Positions 34,395-45,400 of a DNA stretch of 64,000 bases are shown here, in pieces. Within the stretch, counting starts at the first letter, position 1. Every line of letters starts with the position of its first letter. The notes under the pieces are model-generated. The model was not told the DNA's origin. It made no database searches and saw only the letters and a list, made by a program, of their open reading frames with translations. Location of the stretch: positions 176,197 through 240,196 of the forward strand of contig JAFZXZ010000016.1 of the NCBI GenBank assembly GCA_017616555.1. Direction: 5' to 3'. The stretch is from a bacterium (lineage in GTDB: Bacteria > Auribacterota > UBA3054). The position numbers and the translations under genes are program-made.

Positions 34395-35173
34395 GAAGAG
34401 AAGCGCTCCTCCTTTCCTATCTCCGCAAGATAAGCCTTCAAGCCCGCGAATTCATTGACCGCTTCGCTCATATGGTGCGCGGCGTGCCCTTCCGCGTTGA
34501 GGAGAACGTAGTCCTCAAACCCCGCCTTGTGCAGCAGCATGAGCGCCTTGTGCGTCTCCTCAACGTTCCTTTCGTCGCTGGGGGACAAAACGATCATGAG
34601 AAGATAGCTCTTTATGACTTCCGCCGCGTTGACGGGCATCTTCTCGTCGCTGAAGCTGTGCAGCGCCGGGTCGTAAACGAAACCCAAATGAGTGCTGTCT
34701 ATGGAGTCGATGAGATCCAAGGCCGAGCTCACGCTGTCGATGGCGGAATCCTTCCTCGGCTCGATGCCGAGGCAGACATCCAGATCCTCCGCGAAATCAG
34801 CGCCGTCCGCAATGATCTCCTTTATGACTTCCAAGGGCGCCTCGCCGGGCTTGATGCCGACTCTCAAGGAAACAAGTTCCGAGCCGACCGCGTGGGAAAA
34901 GCAGATGGCCTTTTTCAGGTAGCTTTTCTCCGCCTCCGGCTCTTTGCCGAAAAGCGTCAGCCCGTAAAGGCACATCACGTCGAGCTTGTGGTGCCTGGCG
35001 TCCTGCAGGAAAGGCAGTTTGCTTCCCGGCTTCAAATTCCCCATATGGAAAGGCGAAGTCGGAGTAAGGGAGATGGCCATTCCCTCAAGCCCTCTCTCGC
35101 AGGCTTTGTGCACCGCGAGCCCAAGGTCGTCCGCGTCCGGAATAAGAAGATCTGTCGTGCAGGCAAGCTTCAT
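34388..35173 (-). CDS. TIM-barrel protein, sugar phosphate isomerase/epimerase-like
   Basis: This 261-residue protein has the layout of the xylose isomerase-like TIM barrel superfamily (AP endonuclease 2 fold). Strands carry MKLACTTDLL, MAISLTPTSPFH, VCLGIEPRKDS (the metal-binding Glu strand), LGFVYDPALHSF (Asp and His ligands) and YVLLNAEGHAAHH. Members isomerise or epimerise sugars or inositols. Metal ligands look partly conserved, so activity is plausible but the substrate is unknown. It lies one base after purA on the same strand. Confidence 0.75.
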   Translation of the reverse strand: MKLACTTDLLIPDADDLGLAVHKACERGLEGMAISLTPTSPFHMGNLKPGSKLPFLQDARHHKLDVMCLYGLTLFGKEPEAEKSYLKKAICFSHAVGSELVSLRVGIKPGEAPLEVIKEIIADGADFAEDLDVCLGIEPRKDSAIDSVSSALDLIDSIDSTHLGFVYDPALHSFSDEKMPVNAAEVIKSYLLMIVLSPSDERNVEETHKALMLLHKAGFEDYVLLNAEGHAAHHMSEAVNEFAGLKAYLAEIGKEERFSSC

Positions 35174-35174
35174 T

Positions 35175-36680
<1,506 letters not shown>

Positions 36681-36696
36681 TTACAAAGATACTTGG

Positions 36697-36725
36697 ATTA
36701 TACAAAAAAGAAGGGCTTTGGACAA
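36697..36725 (-). promoter_or_regulatory. Sigma-70-type promoter for the purA operon
   Basis: On the minus strand TTGTCC (36725-36720), 17 bases, TATAAT (36702-36697). The -10 is perfect and the leader would be about 35 bases. The -35 lies against the end of the upstream lipoprotein gene, so the gap is fully used. Confidence 0.65.
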
Positions 36726-36727
36726 GG

Positions 36728-37294
36728 TCAAAGCGTCTTATCCAGCGTCAGATAATCTTTCAGGGTATAGCCTCCCACCGTAGGCTTCAGTTTGAGCGTC
36801 ACTTTGGAGCTCTTTCCGGTCTCCTTGCCGGACAATTTGCGGTAAAGCGTCCAGAGATTTTCAATCGAATTGCCGTTCAGAACTTTAGTCGGATCGACGT
36901 TGGCCTGGATAGTCGCCCTGCTGGTGGCGTTCGGTTCGACTTTTATCGTGTCGTTGTTGATGCCGCTCAGCATTTCCGTGTCGTCTAGGAAAAGGATCCA
37001 GTCCATCTTTTCCACGCTGGCCGTGCCGGAATGCGGGTTCTCGATATCAACAAGCGTGTTGAAGGTCAGCTTCGCGTTTTTGTCCCTCAAGGCCGTCAGG
37101 ATATTGATGGAGTCTGTCAGGGTCAGAGACGTCGGATCTTTCAGCTTGTCAAGCTTCACGCCGGCGTAGGAAAAGCCCTCCAGCCCGGCGAAGGCGTAAT
37201 TGCACTCCTTGACGGTGTTGATGGAGTTGAAAATCGAGCAGCCGCTCATCAAAGCGGCGCACGCCATGCAAAGCACAGCAGCGGACAATTTCAT
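36728..37294 (-). CDS. Lipoprotein with LEA14/WHy-like domain
   Basis: This 188-residue protein has a lipobox LMSGC (Cys at about 19), so it is a lipid-anchored envelope protein. The mature part resembles the LEA type 2/WHy beta-sandwich, a fold found in bacterial lipoproteins and plant desiccation proteins: LTFNTLVDIENPHSGTASVE, a basic-acidic strand pattern, and ATSRATIQANVD. These domains usually have no enzymatic role. The ribosome site is AAGGAG before the ATG. It is transcribed on its own, divergently from the small lipoprotein at 37423. Confidence 0.7.
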   Translation of the reverse strand: MKLSAAVLCMACAALMSGCSIFNSINTVKECNYAFAGLEGFSYAGVKLDKLKDPTSLTLTDSINILTALRDKNAKLTFNTLVDIENPHSGTASVEKMDWILFLDDTEMLSGINNDTIKVEPNATSRATIQANVDPTKVLNGNSIENLWTLYRKLSGKETGKSSKVTLKLKPTVGGYTLKDYLTLDKTL

Positions 37295-37346
37295 AAGATT
37301 CTCCTTAATTCTGTTGATTTATATTATATTTTAGCAAAAGGCACGC

Positions 37347-37375
37347 TTGACTGGGAAAAGCGAAAGATGTAGAAT
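37347..37375 (+). promoter_or_regulatory. Sigma-70-type promoter for the small lipoprotein and tRNA-Gly
   Basis: TTGACT (37347-37352), 17 bases, TAGAAT (37370-37375). The start would be near 37382, giving a leader of about 40 bases to the lipoprotein ATG, with tRNA-Gly directly downstream. Confidence 0.65.
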
Positions 37376-37422
37376 AGGGTTGTATTTCCACCATCTTTTA
37401 ACCAAATTTAAAGGAGATCACC

Positions 37423-37536
37423 ATGAGATATCTGTTACTCGTTCTCGTTTGCCTCTTGGCCTTCACTGCCTGCAAAAAGGAAAAGACCCCCGGCCAGAAA
37501 CTCGACAACGTCATCAACGCTGTTCAGGGCAAGTAA
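37423..37536 (+). CDS. Very small lipoprotein (37 aa)
   Basis: The frame encodes 37 residues with a signal peptide and lipobox FTAC (Cys 17), followed by a lysine-rich mature part of about 20 residues (KKEKTPGQKLDN). It has a strong ribosome site (AAAGGAG), a good promoter and a conserved TTAACCAAA in its leader. Small lipoproteins of this type (entericidin-like) are common, and no function can be inferred. It is followed after 12 bases by tRNA-Gly, so the two are probably transcribed together. Confidence 0.75.
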   Translation: MRYLLLVLVCLLAFTACKKEKTPGQKLDNVINAVQGK

Positions 37537-37548
37537 TCTAATTACTTC

Positions 37549-37623
37549 GCGGGCGTAATTCAGCGGTAGAATGTCAGCTTCCCAAGCTGAACGTCGTGGG
37601 TTCGATCCCCATCGCCCGCTCCA
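37549..37623 (+). tRNA. tRNA-Gly (anticodon CCC)
   Basis: The acceptor stem GCGGGCG pairs with CGCCCGC. The D arm is ATTC..GAAT, the anticodon stem-loop reads TCAGC-TTCCCAA-GCTGA with anticodon CCC, and the T arm is GTGGG-TTCGATC-CCCAT. Discriminator T (37620) is followed by an encoded CCA. It reads glycine GGG codons. Confidence 0.96.
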
Positions 37624-37645
37624 AAGGCCCAAATTGGCAACAAAC

Positions 37646-37679
37646 AAAAAAAAGACGCGCATCAGCGCGTCTTTTTTTT
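37646..37679 (+). terminator. Intrinsic terminator after tRNA-Gly
   Basis: AGACGCGC pairs with GCGCGTCT around ATCA, flanked by eight A and eight T. It lies 22 bases after the tRNA and ends the lipoprotein-tRNA unit. Confidence 0.93.
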
Positions 37680-37726
37680 GTTATAATTGAGGAAATTACA
37701 GATTTCACCTAGCAAGGAGTTCAACC

Positions 37727-38935
37727 ATGAAAAAGTTCTTAGCTATTCTCGTCATACTTAGCGTTGGCCTCGCTATCGCCGATGACATCCAGACCTTCAA
37801 AGGCAAATTCTCCAAAAACCGCCAGGAAGAAGTCGCCTGCGTCGTCACCGTCATTCCCGGAAGCGACGGCAGCACCTTCCAGGTCGTGACCGCGGAAGCC
37901 GAGCCCCAGACCTATTCCTTCAAAGGCACTGTCTCTTTCGGCAGCTTCATCGCCCAAGACAAGGACGGCAAGACCGCGCTCGTCGGAAAAATAGGCAAGG
38001 ACAATTTCCGCGCCTCCATCGTTGACAAAGACGAAAACACCTTGGCTTGGATTAGGACTGGCGAAGGCGGACACAAGAGACCGGAAGCTCCGGCAGCGCC
38101 CGCAGCGCCAGCCGCCCCGACTGCCCCGACGACCGAAGTCCAGCCCGCCCAGACGCAGCAAACTCAGCCTGCGACAACCGCCGAGCCAGTCGCTTCCGTC
38201 GAGCAGCAGGTCTATAAAGGCCAGTACGTTGACGACGACGGCGAAGTGAAAAGCCTGACTCTGACCGTTGACTTCACCAACAAAGCCACCGGCGCCGCCC
38301 GCTTCACCTTAACGAAGACCGAAGCCGACGGCGACACCGACGTTGACATCTATGACGGCACCATGAAAGACGGTTCCTTCTCCGGCAAGGAAGTCCACGG
38401 CGGCATCGATCTTACCCCCGATTCTATCAAGGGCACGGTCTTGAACGGCGCTCTGCAGGGCGCCAAATACGACGACGGCTTCTTAAAAGAAGCGACCTTC
38501 AGCGGAAAGCTGCAAGGCGGCCCGTCTGCCGCCCAGAAAGTCGTCGATCAGATCGAAGCGGTGAAAGAAGTCGTCAACGACCCCAACGCCTCGCTTTCCC
38601 AAGTCCTCCAGAAGGCCGTCACCGCTTTACAGAGCGGCGACTACACCTACACCGGCAAATACGTTGACGACGACGGCGAAGTAGAGACCTTGACCGCCAA
38701 AGTTTCCATTGCCCAGAACGGAGAAGCCACCTTCACGCTTACGAAGACCGAAGCCGACGGCGACAGCGACACCGACTATTACAAAGGCACCGTCCAGGGC
38801 ACCAGCTTCACCGCCAGCGAGCCCGGGGACAGCACTCCCGACGTCATCAAGGGAACTATCACGCCCAAGAGCCTGAAAGGCGTTTTTCTTGACGACGGGC
38901 GCAAGCAGGAAGCTTCTTTCGAAGCCACCAGATAA
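37727..38935 (+). CDS. Exported protein with three related small beta domains
   Basis: The 402-residue product has a signal peptide (MKKFLAILVILSVGLAIA). Domain 1 is at about 20-112, followed by an Ala/Pro/Thr/Gln linker (about 115-160). Domain 2 is at about 165-265, followed by a helical linker (VVDQIEAVKEVVNDPNASLS) and domain 3 at about 305-402. Domains 2 and 3 share YVDDDGEV, FTLTKTEADGD, YKGT/YDGT and a DSIKGT/DVIKGT strand; domain 1 is a distant copy. I do not recognise the family. The acidic, calcium-binding-like DDDGE and EADGDSDTD clusters suggest metal binding, which is inference. A ribosome site AAGGAG precedes the ATG. A decayed tandem copy follows directly. Confidence 0.8.
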   Translation: MKKFLAILVILSVGLAIADDIQTFKGKFSKNRQEEVACVVTVIPGSDGSTFQVVTAEAEPQTYSFKGTVSFGSFIAQDKDGKTALVGKIGKDNFRASIVDKDENTLAWIRTGEGGHKRPEAPAAPAAPAAPTAPTTEVQPAQTQQTQPATTAEPVASVEQQVYKGQYVDDDGEVKSLTLTVDFTNKATGAARFTLTKTEADGDTDVDIYDGTMKDGSFSGKEVHGGIDLTPDSIKGTVLNGALQGAKYDDGFLKEATFSGKLQGGPSAAQKVVDQIEAVKEVVNDPNASLSQVLQKAVTALQSGDYTYTGKYVDDDGEVETLTAKVSIAQNGEATFTLTKTEADGDSDTDYYKGTVQGTSFTASEPGDSTPDVIKGTITPKSLKGVFLDDGRKQEASFEATR

Positions 38936-38955
38936 TATCGGCAAGGATTTTTATC

Positions 38956-39462
38956 ATGAAAAAGATTTTAGCTATTCTTGCCATATTCAGCGTGAGCCTC
39001 GTGATTGCTGATAACAGTAAGGCCTCCAAAGGCAAATCCACAATTAGCGGCCAGTCCACAGTCCAGGAAATATTCAACCAGATCGATACGATCAAGGAGG
39101 TTGTGAACGACCCCAGCTCCTCGCTTTTTAAAATCTTCCAGAAGGCCGTCGCCTCTTGACAAAGCGACGAACGCACTTACACCGGCAAATATATTGACGA
39201 CTTCGACGAAGTGTTGAAACTGACTGTCAAAGTCAGCATCGGCAAAAACGGCGAAGCCTCCTTCGCCTTAACGAAAACCGACGAAGATGGCGACAGCGAA
39301 ACCGAACATTACAAAGGCACGGTAAAAGGTGACAATTTCACCGCCCGCGATTCTGAATTCGATTCTGACGTCATCAAAGGAACTATCACGTCCAAGAAAT
39401 TAAAAGGCGTTTTTCTTAGTGACGGCGAAGATCAGGAAGGCTCTTTCGAAGCCACCAGATAA
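38956..39462 (+). pseudogene. Decayed tandem copy of the three-domain exported protein, in-frame TGA
   Basis: The whole stretch is in one frame (169 codons) but is broken by TGA at 39157-39159. It matches the preceding gene in the signal peptide (MKKILAILAIFSVSLVIAD), the helical linker (QIDTIKEVVNDPSSSLFKIF) and the third domain (YTGKYIDD, FALTKTDEDGDSETEHYKGT, ending GSFEATR). Residues equivalent to about 25-270 of the parent are missing in a clean internal deletion. At the stop the parent has TTA, so a single base change created it. Before the stop, only a 67-residue exported peptide is made. Everything after the TGA keeps the frame, which suggests the mutation is recent or that the TGA is read through. 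Confidence 0.8.
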
Positions 39463-39474
39463 TTTCCGTTCTTT

Positions 39475-40932
39475 CTAAAAATTGAGACCCTTGACCGCAG
39501 GATAGAGTTTGCGGAAAAAAGCGTACCCCCGGTCGTATTTTTCCATGAGCTCTATGTTTGGATCAAGGGTCTCTTTTATTTTGACGATCTCTTTTGTACC
39601 GGAAGCGAGGTCTTTGTATTTGCCGCAAGCGGCTGCGGCAAGGATCGCGGCGCCTAAGCCCGGGCCCTCCTCGCTTTCCGGGATCATGAGCTCCAGTTTC
39701 AGAACATTGGCAAGGATCGTGCGCCACAAAGGGCTCTTGGCTCCGCCGCCGCAAAGGGTGGCTTTTTTTATTTCGAGGCCCATGCTCCTGGCCACTTCCA
39801 GAGAATCCCTAAGCCCGTAGGCCACGCCTTCCAGGACGCTCTGATACATTTCGCTTCGCTTGGTGTCGAGACTCATGCCATAGAACATGGCCCTGACTAA
39901 CGTGTCGTTGTGTGGGCTTCTCTCCCCCATTAGGTACGGCAGAAAGAAAACTTTGTTCCCGCCCAGATTTTTAATTTCCGCCTGCTCTTTGGCGTAGTCC
40001 TTTTCTTCAAGGATCTCGTCCATGAACCATTTGTTGCAGCTGGCGGCTGAAAGCATGCAGCCCATCAGGTGAAAACGGCCGTCCGCGTGGGCGAAGGCGT
40101 GCAGGCTGTTCTTTTCGTCCACCAAAAAATTGTCGCTGGTGATGAAGATGGTGCCGGAAGTGCCGATGGAAATGTTGCACTTGGCGTTCCCAACCGCGCC
40201 GGTGCCCAGGGCGGCCGCGGCGTTATCGCCGGCGCCCGCGGCGACGATCGCTTCGCCATTTATCCCAAGCTCTGCTTTGATCTCTTCTGAGAGCTTGCCA
40301 ACCGCTTCATAACTTTCGTGCAGAAGAGGCAGCTGTTCTTTTTTTACGCCGCAAATCGAAAGCATTTCTTCCGACCACCTTTTGTTTTTGACGTCCAATA
40401 AAAGCGTGCCGGAAGCGTCGGAGTAATCTGTCGTAAAAGCGCCGGAGAGTTTATAGACAAGATAATCCTTGGGCAGCATTATCTTTTTGATCTTTTTAAA
40501 ATTCTCCGGCTCGTTGTTTTTCACCCAGAGGATCTTTGGCGCGGTGAAGCCCGCGAAAGCGATGTTGCCGGTATAGTAGGAAAGCTTTTCCTTGCCTATT
40601 TCGTTGTTGAGATATTCCGTTTCAGATGCCGTGCGGCCGTCGTTCCAGAGGATAGCGGGACGAATGACCTTATCATTCTCGTCCAGGATCACAAGTCCGT
40701 GCATTTGCCCCGCAACTGCGATGGCGTCCACACTAGGGTTGCGGTGGGCCCTCAGAAGCTTAATTAAGCCGGTTTTGGTTTGGCTAAGCCAAAGATCAGG
40801 GTCCTGCTCCGACCAGCCCTCTTTTGGGAAGCTGAGCGGGTATTCTTCGCTTTGGCATCCGACAATGCGGCACGCTTCATCAATCAGGAGAAGCTTGACC
40901 GCGGAAGTGCCTAGATCTATGCCGACAAACAT
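39475..40932 (-). CDS. xylB: Xylulokinase (FGGY family)
   Basis: This 485-residue sugar kinase has both FGGY halves. The N-terminal half has VGIDLGTSAVKLLLID, WSEQDPDLW, AVAGQMHGLVILD and ILWNDGRT. The C-terminal half has GTSGTIFITSD, LEGVAYGLRDSLEVARSMG and the ATP-binding LCGGGAKSPLWRTILANVL. QMHG and WNDGRT are typical of xylulokinases rather than glycerol or fucose kinases. It phosphorylates D-xylulose or a similar ketose for the pentose phosphate pathway. It follows the isomerase gene by 9 bases on the same strand. Confidence 0.9.
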   Translation of the reverse strand: MFVGIDLGTSAVKLLLIDEACRIVGCQSEEYPLSFPKEGWSEQDPDLWLSQTKTGLIKLLRAHRNPSVDAIAVAGQMHGLVILDENDKVIRPAILWNDGRTASETEYLNNEIGKEKLSYYTGNIAFAGFTAPKILWVKNNEPENFKKIKKIMLPKDYLVYKLSGAFTTDYSDASGTLLLDVKNKRWSEEMLSICGVKKEQLPLLHESYEAVGKLSEEIKAELGINGEAIVAAGAGDNAAAALGTGAVGNAKCNISIGTSGTIFITSDNFLVDEKNSLHAFAHADGRFHLMGCMLSAASCNKWFMDEILEEKDYAKEQAEIKNLGGNKVFFLPYLMGERSPHNDTLVRAMFYGMSLDTKRSEMYQSVLEGVAYGLRDSLEVARSMGLEIKKATLCGGGAKSPLWRTILANVLKLELMIPESEEGPGLGAAILAAAACGKYKDLASGTKEIVKIKETLDPNIELMEKYDRGYAFFRKLYPAVKGLNF

Positions 40933-40941
40933 GACTTTCCT

Positions 40942-42426
40942 TTAGAAGGGATTCTCCGTGGGATAGCGGTCGCCTTTCCCGCGATTGAAGTAGATCTCTT
41001 CGGGTTCGACGCCGAGAAGCTTGAAGACTTCGAAAAGCGCTTTGCCGTTGTGAGAAAAAGTGACGGCGGTATGGTGCGGGAAATTTTTAGTTAAGAGCGC
41101 GTGGCGGTAGAAGCGCCCCATTTCGGGAACGGCTATGACGCCGATGGCGCCGAAGGAGCGCGTTTTAACGTTCAGTATCTCGCCTTGCGCAACGTAAGCT
41201 CTGAGCTTGGCATCCGCGGTGCTCTGCAGTCTGAAGATGGTGGCCTGCCCCGGCGCAAGGTCGCCTTCCAAAGTGCCGTTGGTGACTTCAGGAGGCAGGC
41301 TTCTCGCCATGATCTTCTGGTTCCTCATCTCGCAGAAAGCAAGTTTCGTTGACGCGGTGTTGCCGCAATGGAAGCCCATGAAGAGGTCGCTTTTCTGGTA
41401 GGGATATTTCCCCTTGATCTCTTCAAGGAACATGTCGGTGGGAACGGTGTTGTTGATGTCGAGCAGCGTGACGGTGTCTCTGCTGACGACCGTGCCTAGG
41501 TATTCGCTCAGGGCGCCGTAGATATCGACTTCGCAGGCGGCGGGAATTCCCATCTGCGCGAGGCGGCTGTTGACATAGCACGGCACGAAGCCGAACTGAG
41601 TCTGGAAGGCCGGCCAGCACTTGCCAGCCACGACCGTGTATTTGCGCATGCCCTTATGCGCTTCCAGCCAGTCAAGAAGCGTCAGTTCGTACTGCGCAAG
41701 CTGGCTTAAGACTTCCGGTTTTTTGTTGCCGCCTCCAAGTTCCTTGGCCATTTCTTCGGCAACAGCAGGGATCCTTTTGTCGCCTTCGTGTTTCTTGAAC
41801 GCTTCGAACAGATCGAGTTCGGAATTTTCCTCCAGCTCCACGCCCATATCGTAGAGGCGTTTTATTGGCGCGTTGCAGGCTAAGAAATCCTGGGGCCTCG
41901 GCCCGAAAGAGATGATCTTCAGATTTTGGAGAGCGATAAGCGCGTTGGCGATCGTTTGGAATTCGCTGATCATTTCCGCGCATTCTTCGTCATCGCCTAC
42001 GGGATATTCCGGAATGTAAGCTTTGAGATTCCGGAGAGCAAGATTGTAGCTGGCGTTCAGCATGCCGCAATAGGCGTCTCCTCTGTCGTCCAGGAGTTTC
42101 TCTTTGCCTTCCTCCGCCGCGCCAATCACCATGGAAGGTCCCTTAAAATATTTCACAAGGAGCGTTTCGGAAGTCTCCGGACCGAAGTTGCCAAGGAAAA
42201 CCACGAGCGCCTCCGCTTGATTTTCATTGAGAGCTTCGAGCGCCGCTTTGGCGTCCAGCTCGTTTTCCACGATGATTGGACATTCGTATATGCTTCCGTA
42301 TTTCTTTTCGTACGCTTTTACGATCTTTGTTCTTCTGCTTTCCGAAAGGCTTTTGGGAAAGCAGTCCCTGGAGACGGCCACGATGCCTAATTTGGCGCTG
42401 GGAATGTTGTCATATAAATTGCGCAT
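40942..42426 (-). CDS. L-fucose/L-arabinose isomerase family protein
   Basis: This 494-residue protein has the layout of the fucose/arabinose isomerase superfamily. The N-terminal Rossmann-like domain has LGIVAVSRDCFPKS, EALVVFLGNFGPET and a P/G-rich loop. The C-terminal metal domain has VAGKCWPAFQTQFGFVPC, EVDIYGALSEYLG, GFHCGNTASTK and PHHTAVTFSHNGKAL. Glu in CEVDIYG and His in FPHHTA fit the catalytic metal site. It interconverts an aldose and a ketose. The downstream xylulokinase suggests a pentose such as D-arabinose or L-arabinose, or a deoxyhexose. The exact sugar is uncertain. Confidence 0.83.
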   Translation of the reverse strand: MRNLYDNIPSAKLGIVAVSRDCFPKSLSESRRTKIVKAYEKKYGSIYECPIIVENELDAKAALEALNENQAEALVVFLGNFGPETSETLLVKYFKGPSMVIGAAEEGKEKLLDDRGDAYCGMLNASYNLALRNLKAYIPEYPVGDDEECAEMISEFQTIANALIALQNLKIISFGPRPQDFLACNAPIKRLYDMGVELEENSELDLFEAFKKHEGDKRIPAVAEEMAKELGGGNKKPEVLSQLAQYELTLLDWLEAHKGMRKYTVVAGKCWPAFQTQFGFVPCYVNSRLAQMGIPAACEVDIYGALSEYLGTVVSRDTVTLLDINNTVPTDMFLEEIKGKYPYQKSDLFMGFHCGNTASTKLAFCEMRNQKIMARSLPPEVTNGTLEGDLAPGQATIFRLQSTADAKLRAYVAQGEILNVKTRSFGAIGVIAVPEMGRFYRHALLTKNFPHHTAVTFSHNGKALFEVFKLLGVEPEEIYFNRGKGDRYPTENPF

Positions 42427-42442
42427 TGGTTTTCCCCCATAA

Positions 42443-42472
42443 AAAAAGAGCCGGAATAAACCGGCTCTTTTT
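42443..42472 (-). terminator. Intrinsic terminator of the GspK-like gene
   Basis: AAAAAGAGCCGG pairs with CCGGCTCTTTTT around AATAAA, 9 bases past the stop codon of the leftward gene, with the U-run on the minus strand. It separates that gene from the isomerase-xylB unit. Confidence 0.92.
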
Positions 42473-42480
42473 ATTTTATT

Positions 42481-45400
42481 TTACTGCTGCTTGGAAAGGA
42501 AGCGGAAGCTGGATTCGCCTATTTCGCCGTCCATCAGCGCCTGGCGATCAACGATGACGTCCTGGGAAGTGTAGGACGTGACATAATCGCCCTTAGACTC
42601 ATCATACTCGCCATCGCGGTTGACGTCATTCAAAGACTCGGCCAGAATGCGGACCCTGAACTGGTCGCTTCTGGTAGTGATCAGAGCGCAGAGATGACTG
42701 TAGCGCTCGACCGTCATGCCTCTGACGGAGAGGATGTCGGTGATGTTCTGGTAAGGCTTAAGTTCGGCTTTGCCGTTCTGGGCCACGCCGCGGTAAATGT
42801 CCTCGGCAAGCTTTGAGCTGACGCCGGGAAGAGATGCCAAGACACGCGGCGAAGCGGTGTTGATATTGATCTGCCCCTGGGTGGAGCAGGGCGTCAGATA
42901 GGCGTAATCGAACCAGGCGAAGCCGGAGCAGTCGGCGTCGTGCAGACCGGAGGGCGTCAATCTAACCTTGATGCCGCCCTTACTTGAAACGTGTTCGGGG
43001 CCTATCATGCCGCAGAAGAAGCCGTCGGACTTGTTGCACTGCAGATGCCTGGGAACATTGATCTGATAGGGATCGTTGATATCCTTGTCCGAAACGGAAG
43101 TCTTGGGAAATTCCTCGTACTCGGCTTTGTCGTAGTTGTAAACTTCGACTTTGATGGTCGCGTTGTGATTCTCTTCAAGAAACTCTGTGGTCTTGATGGA
43201 ATCGTTCAGACCAAAGATGTAGAGGCCGTAGGGCTGCTTGGTGAGGCCTTTCTCGACCCATTCCCATTCGCCTTTCTCCTGAGGCTGCCGGGTGTAGAAC
43301 ATGGCGGAGCCGTAGCCTGGGCCGACGCTGAACTTGTCGCCTTTGGAGGTGTGCAGGGTTTCCTGTGCGCCGACGGAATAACCGTCAGGCGTGATCGAAG
43401 TAGCCGTGCTGCTCTTGATGACGAAGACCTGGTCTTTCTGTTTGCCGCTGCTGATCCTGAGTTTCTGACCTTCCCAGATGCCGGGCTCCCAGTTGACTTC
43501 CTGAGCCTGAAGTTTGCCGGTATCGGATTTGGCGACCGTACCGAAGGCCGGGCGCCAGCCGCCAAGGTGCGCCCCCTCTTCCTCCGCGTCCATCCTGACG
43601 CCGTAGGTCGTGAAGCTCTTGGCTATGGCCTGCATGTAGCGGTTCGCCTCCTGAGTCTTGTTGCCGGTGCCGATGTTTTCCCAGTCGCCAGAACGCCTGA
43701 CTTTCCTTAATTCGCCGACCGTGGCGTAAGGAGAGTTCTTGACGTAAGCCCTGCTCTCGGCCCTGGAACGCGCGTTGTGGTTCTCGGCTTCCCTTAAGGT
43801 GCCGCCGATGGTGGGTTTCGTGGTCTTCACCCAGGTGTAGTGCGTCGGGTCGTCTTTCTGCGTTGAATATGTCAACTCGTTCGGCTTCAACGTGCCGTAT
43901 TCGACGGTACGGGCTGCGATCTGGCCGTACTCGTTCTTCATGGTCATGGAAAGGAAGCCGCCCTCTCTCGGAATGCCTAAGAACATGGCGTCGTCGCCGC
44001 TCTTGGCGCCGTCCACGGTCCAGCTGATGCCAGGCTGCGCCTGGATCCAGTTGCTGCCGCTGTAGTGCACGGATTTTCTGATGCCGGTCACGCCGTTGCG
44101 GCCAGATTCGCTCCTGGGGCTGTGGATCTCGATGATCTCATACTTCATCTGATCGTGTTTCCAGTTCGCGCCGGAAAGCCAAAGCTTGTCGCCGCTGACT
44201 CTGGAGATCTTGTAACGCACGCCCCACAAAACATCGGGCAGTTCGTAGCAGGGATACGACTCCTTGACGTTGTCGCCCCAGGTTCCGTTTTTGCTGGCGC
44301 CGAAAGTGTAGTCGAAGACGTGGCGGTTGTTCGTCAGATAGAAGTAGCCGTTGGCCGGGATGACCGGGTTCGGGTCGTCGTAGAGGCTGCCGATCCTGGC
44401 GTTGAAATGCGGGGCGGTCTCGATGATGGCGATCTGGTCGGCATAGTCGCCGGTGTTGATGACGACGCGCCAGTTGCGCAAGGAAATGTCCCTGTCGCTG
44501 ATGTTGATCAATTCCACCACGTCGGGGCGCTGAATGTAAACAACGTCGAAAACGTTTTTGGTTTTCGCCAGCGTTGAGGAGGAGGTTGAGGCGCCATTGC
44601 GCAAGCCCGTCGTCTTGGCGGTCGAAACAACAAGGGGCAAAAGCCCGTCCACCGCTCTGACAGCGTTGCCGTCCTTGTAGGGATAGCGCTTCATCCAAAC
44701 TTTGTCTTCGCCGCCGGGCATCTTCATCTCGCTGCCCTTCAGGTCTTCCTTCCTCAATTCGACCATCCTGGTCTCAGAGTATTTGTCAGACTCTCCGTCC
44801 AAGTCCATGAACTCATTGAAGCCTTTCCAGGCCACCGTATAGCTCTTTCCCAAAACTTTCGTCATGACTTGGTCGCCGCTCGTTCCGAAAGAGCCTGTAA
44901 AGTTCTGGTCTCCGATGAAAGCGTAGTAATAGAGATCCTTGGGCGGCCTGATCTCGTCCTGGATCTGCGTCGGGAAGGCCCAGATGTCCTGAGCTTTGGG
45001 CACGATCGAAATAACGCCGGCGTGTCCGCACTCCCAGCTCCAGCCCGTATAGATACAGGCGCTTAAGTTGTCGTTGGTGAAATGGTCGGCCTTGGCAAGC
45101 GTAGTTCCGCAGCCGACATGAATGTTGTCGCCGCTGTTGTCCAAAATGGGATACCATCCGAGCTTCACGTTGTCTTTGCTGTACAAAACAAGCGTGCCGC
45201 CCTTCAGAAGGTTTCTGGGTATGCCGCCCCATTTGCGGTTCATCAGGCGTTTGAAATTGTTCCAGAGCTTGTTATACGACCTGTTGGGATCGCTGGAGAG
45301 CCTGATCTTGTAGCCGGACGGGTAACTTTCTCTTTTGCCGAAGTAATCTACAGAACCGCCGCTGGAGGGAGATTTGCTGTTCACAGCGAACGCGGCGCCT

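Noticed and set aside
37435..37662. Minus-strand frame across tRNA-Gly
   Set aside because: Antisense of a tRNA and of the small lipoprotein; the GRWGSNPRRS string is the tRNA artefact.
39157..39159. TGA as a selenocysteine codon
   Set aside because: The parent has Leu (TTA) at this position, no Cys homologue exists, and no hairpin directly follows.
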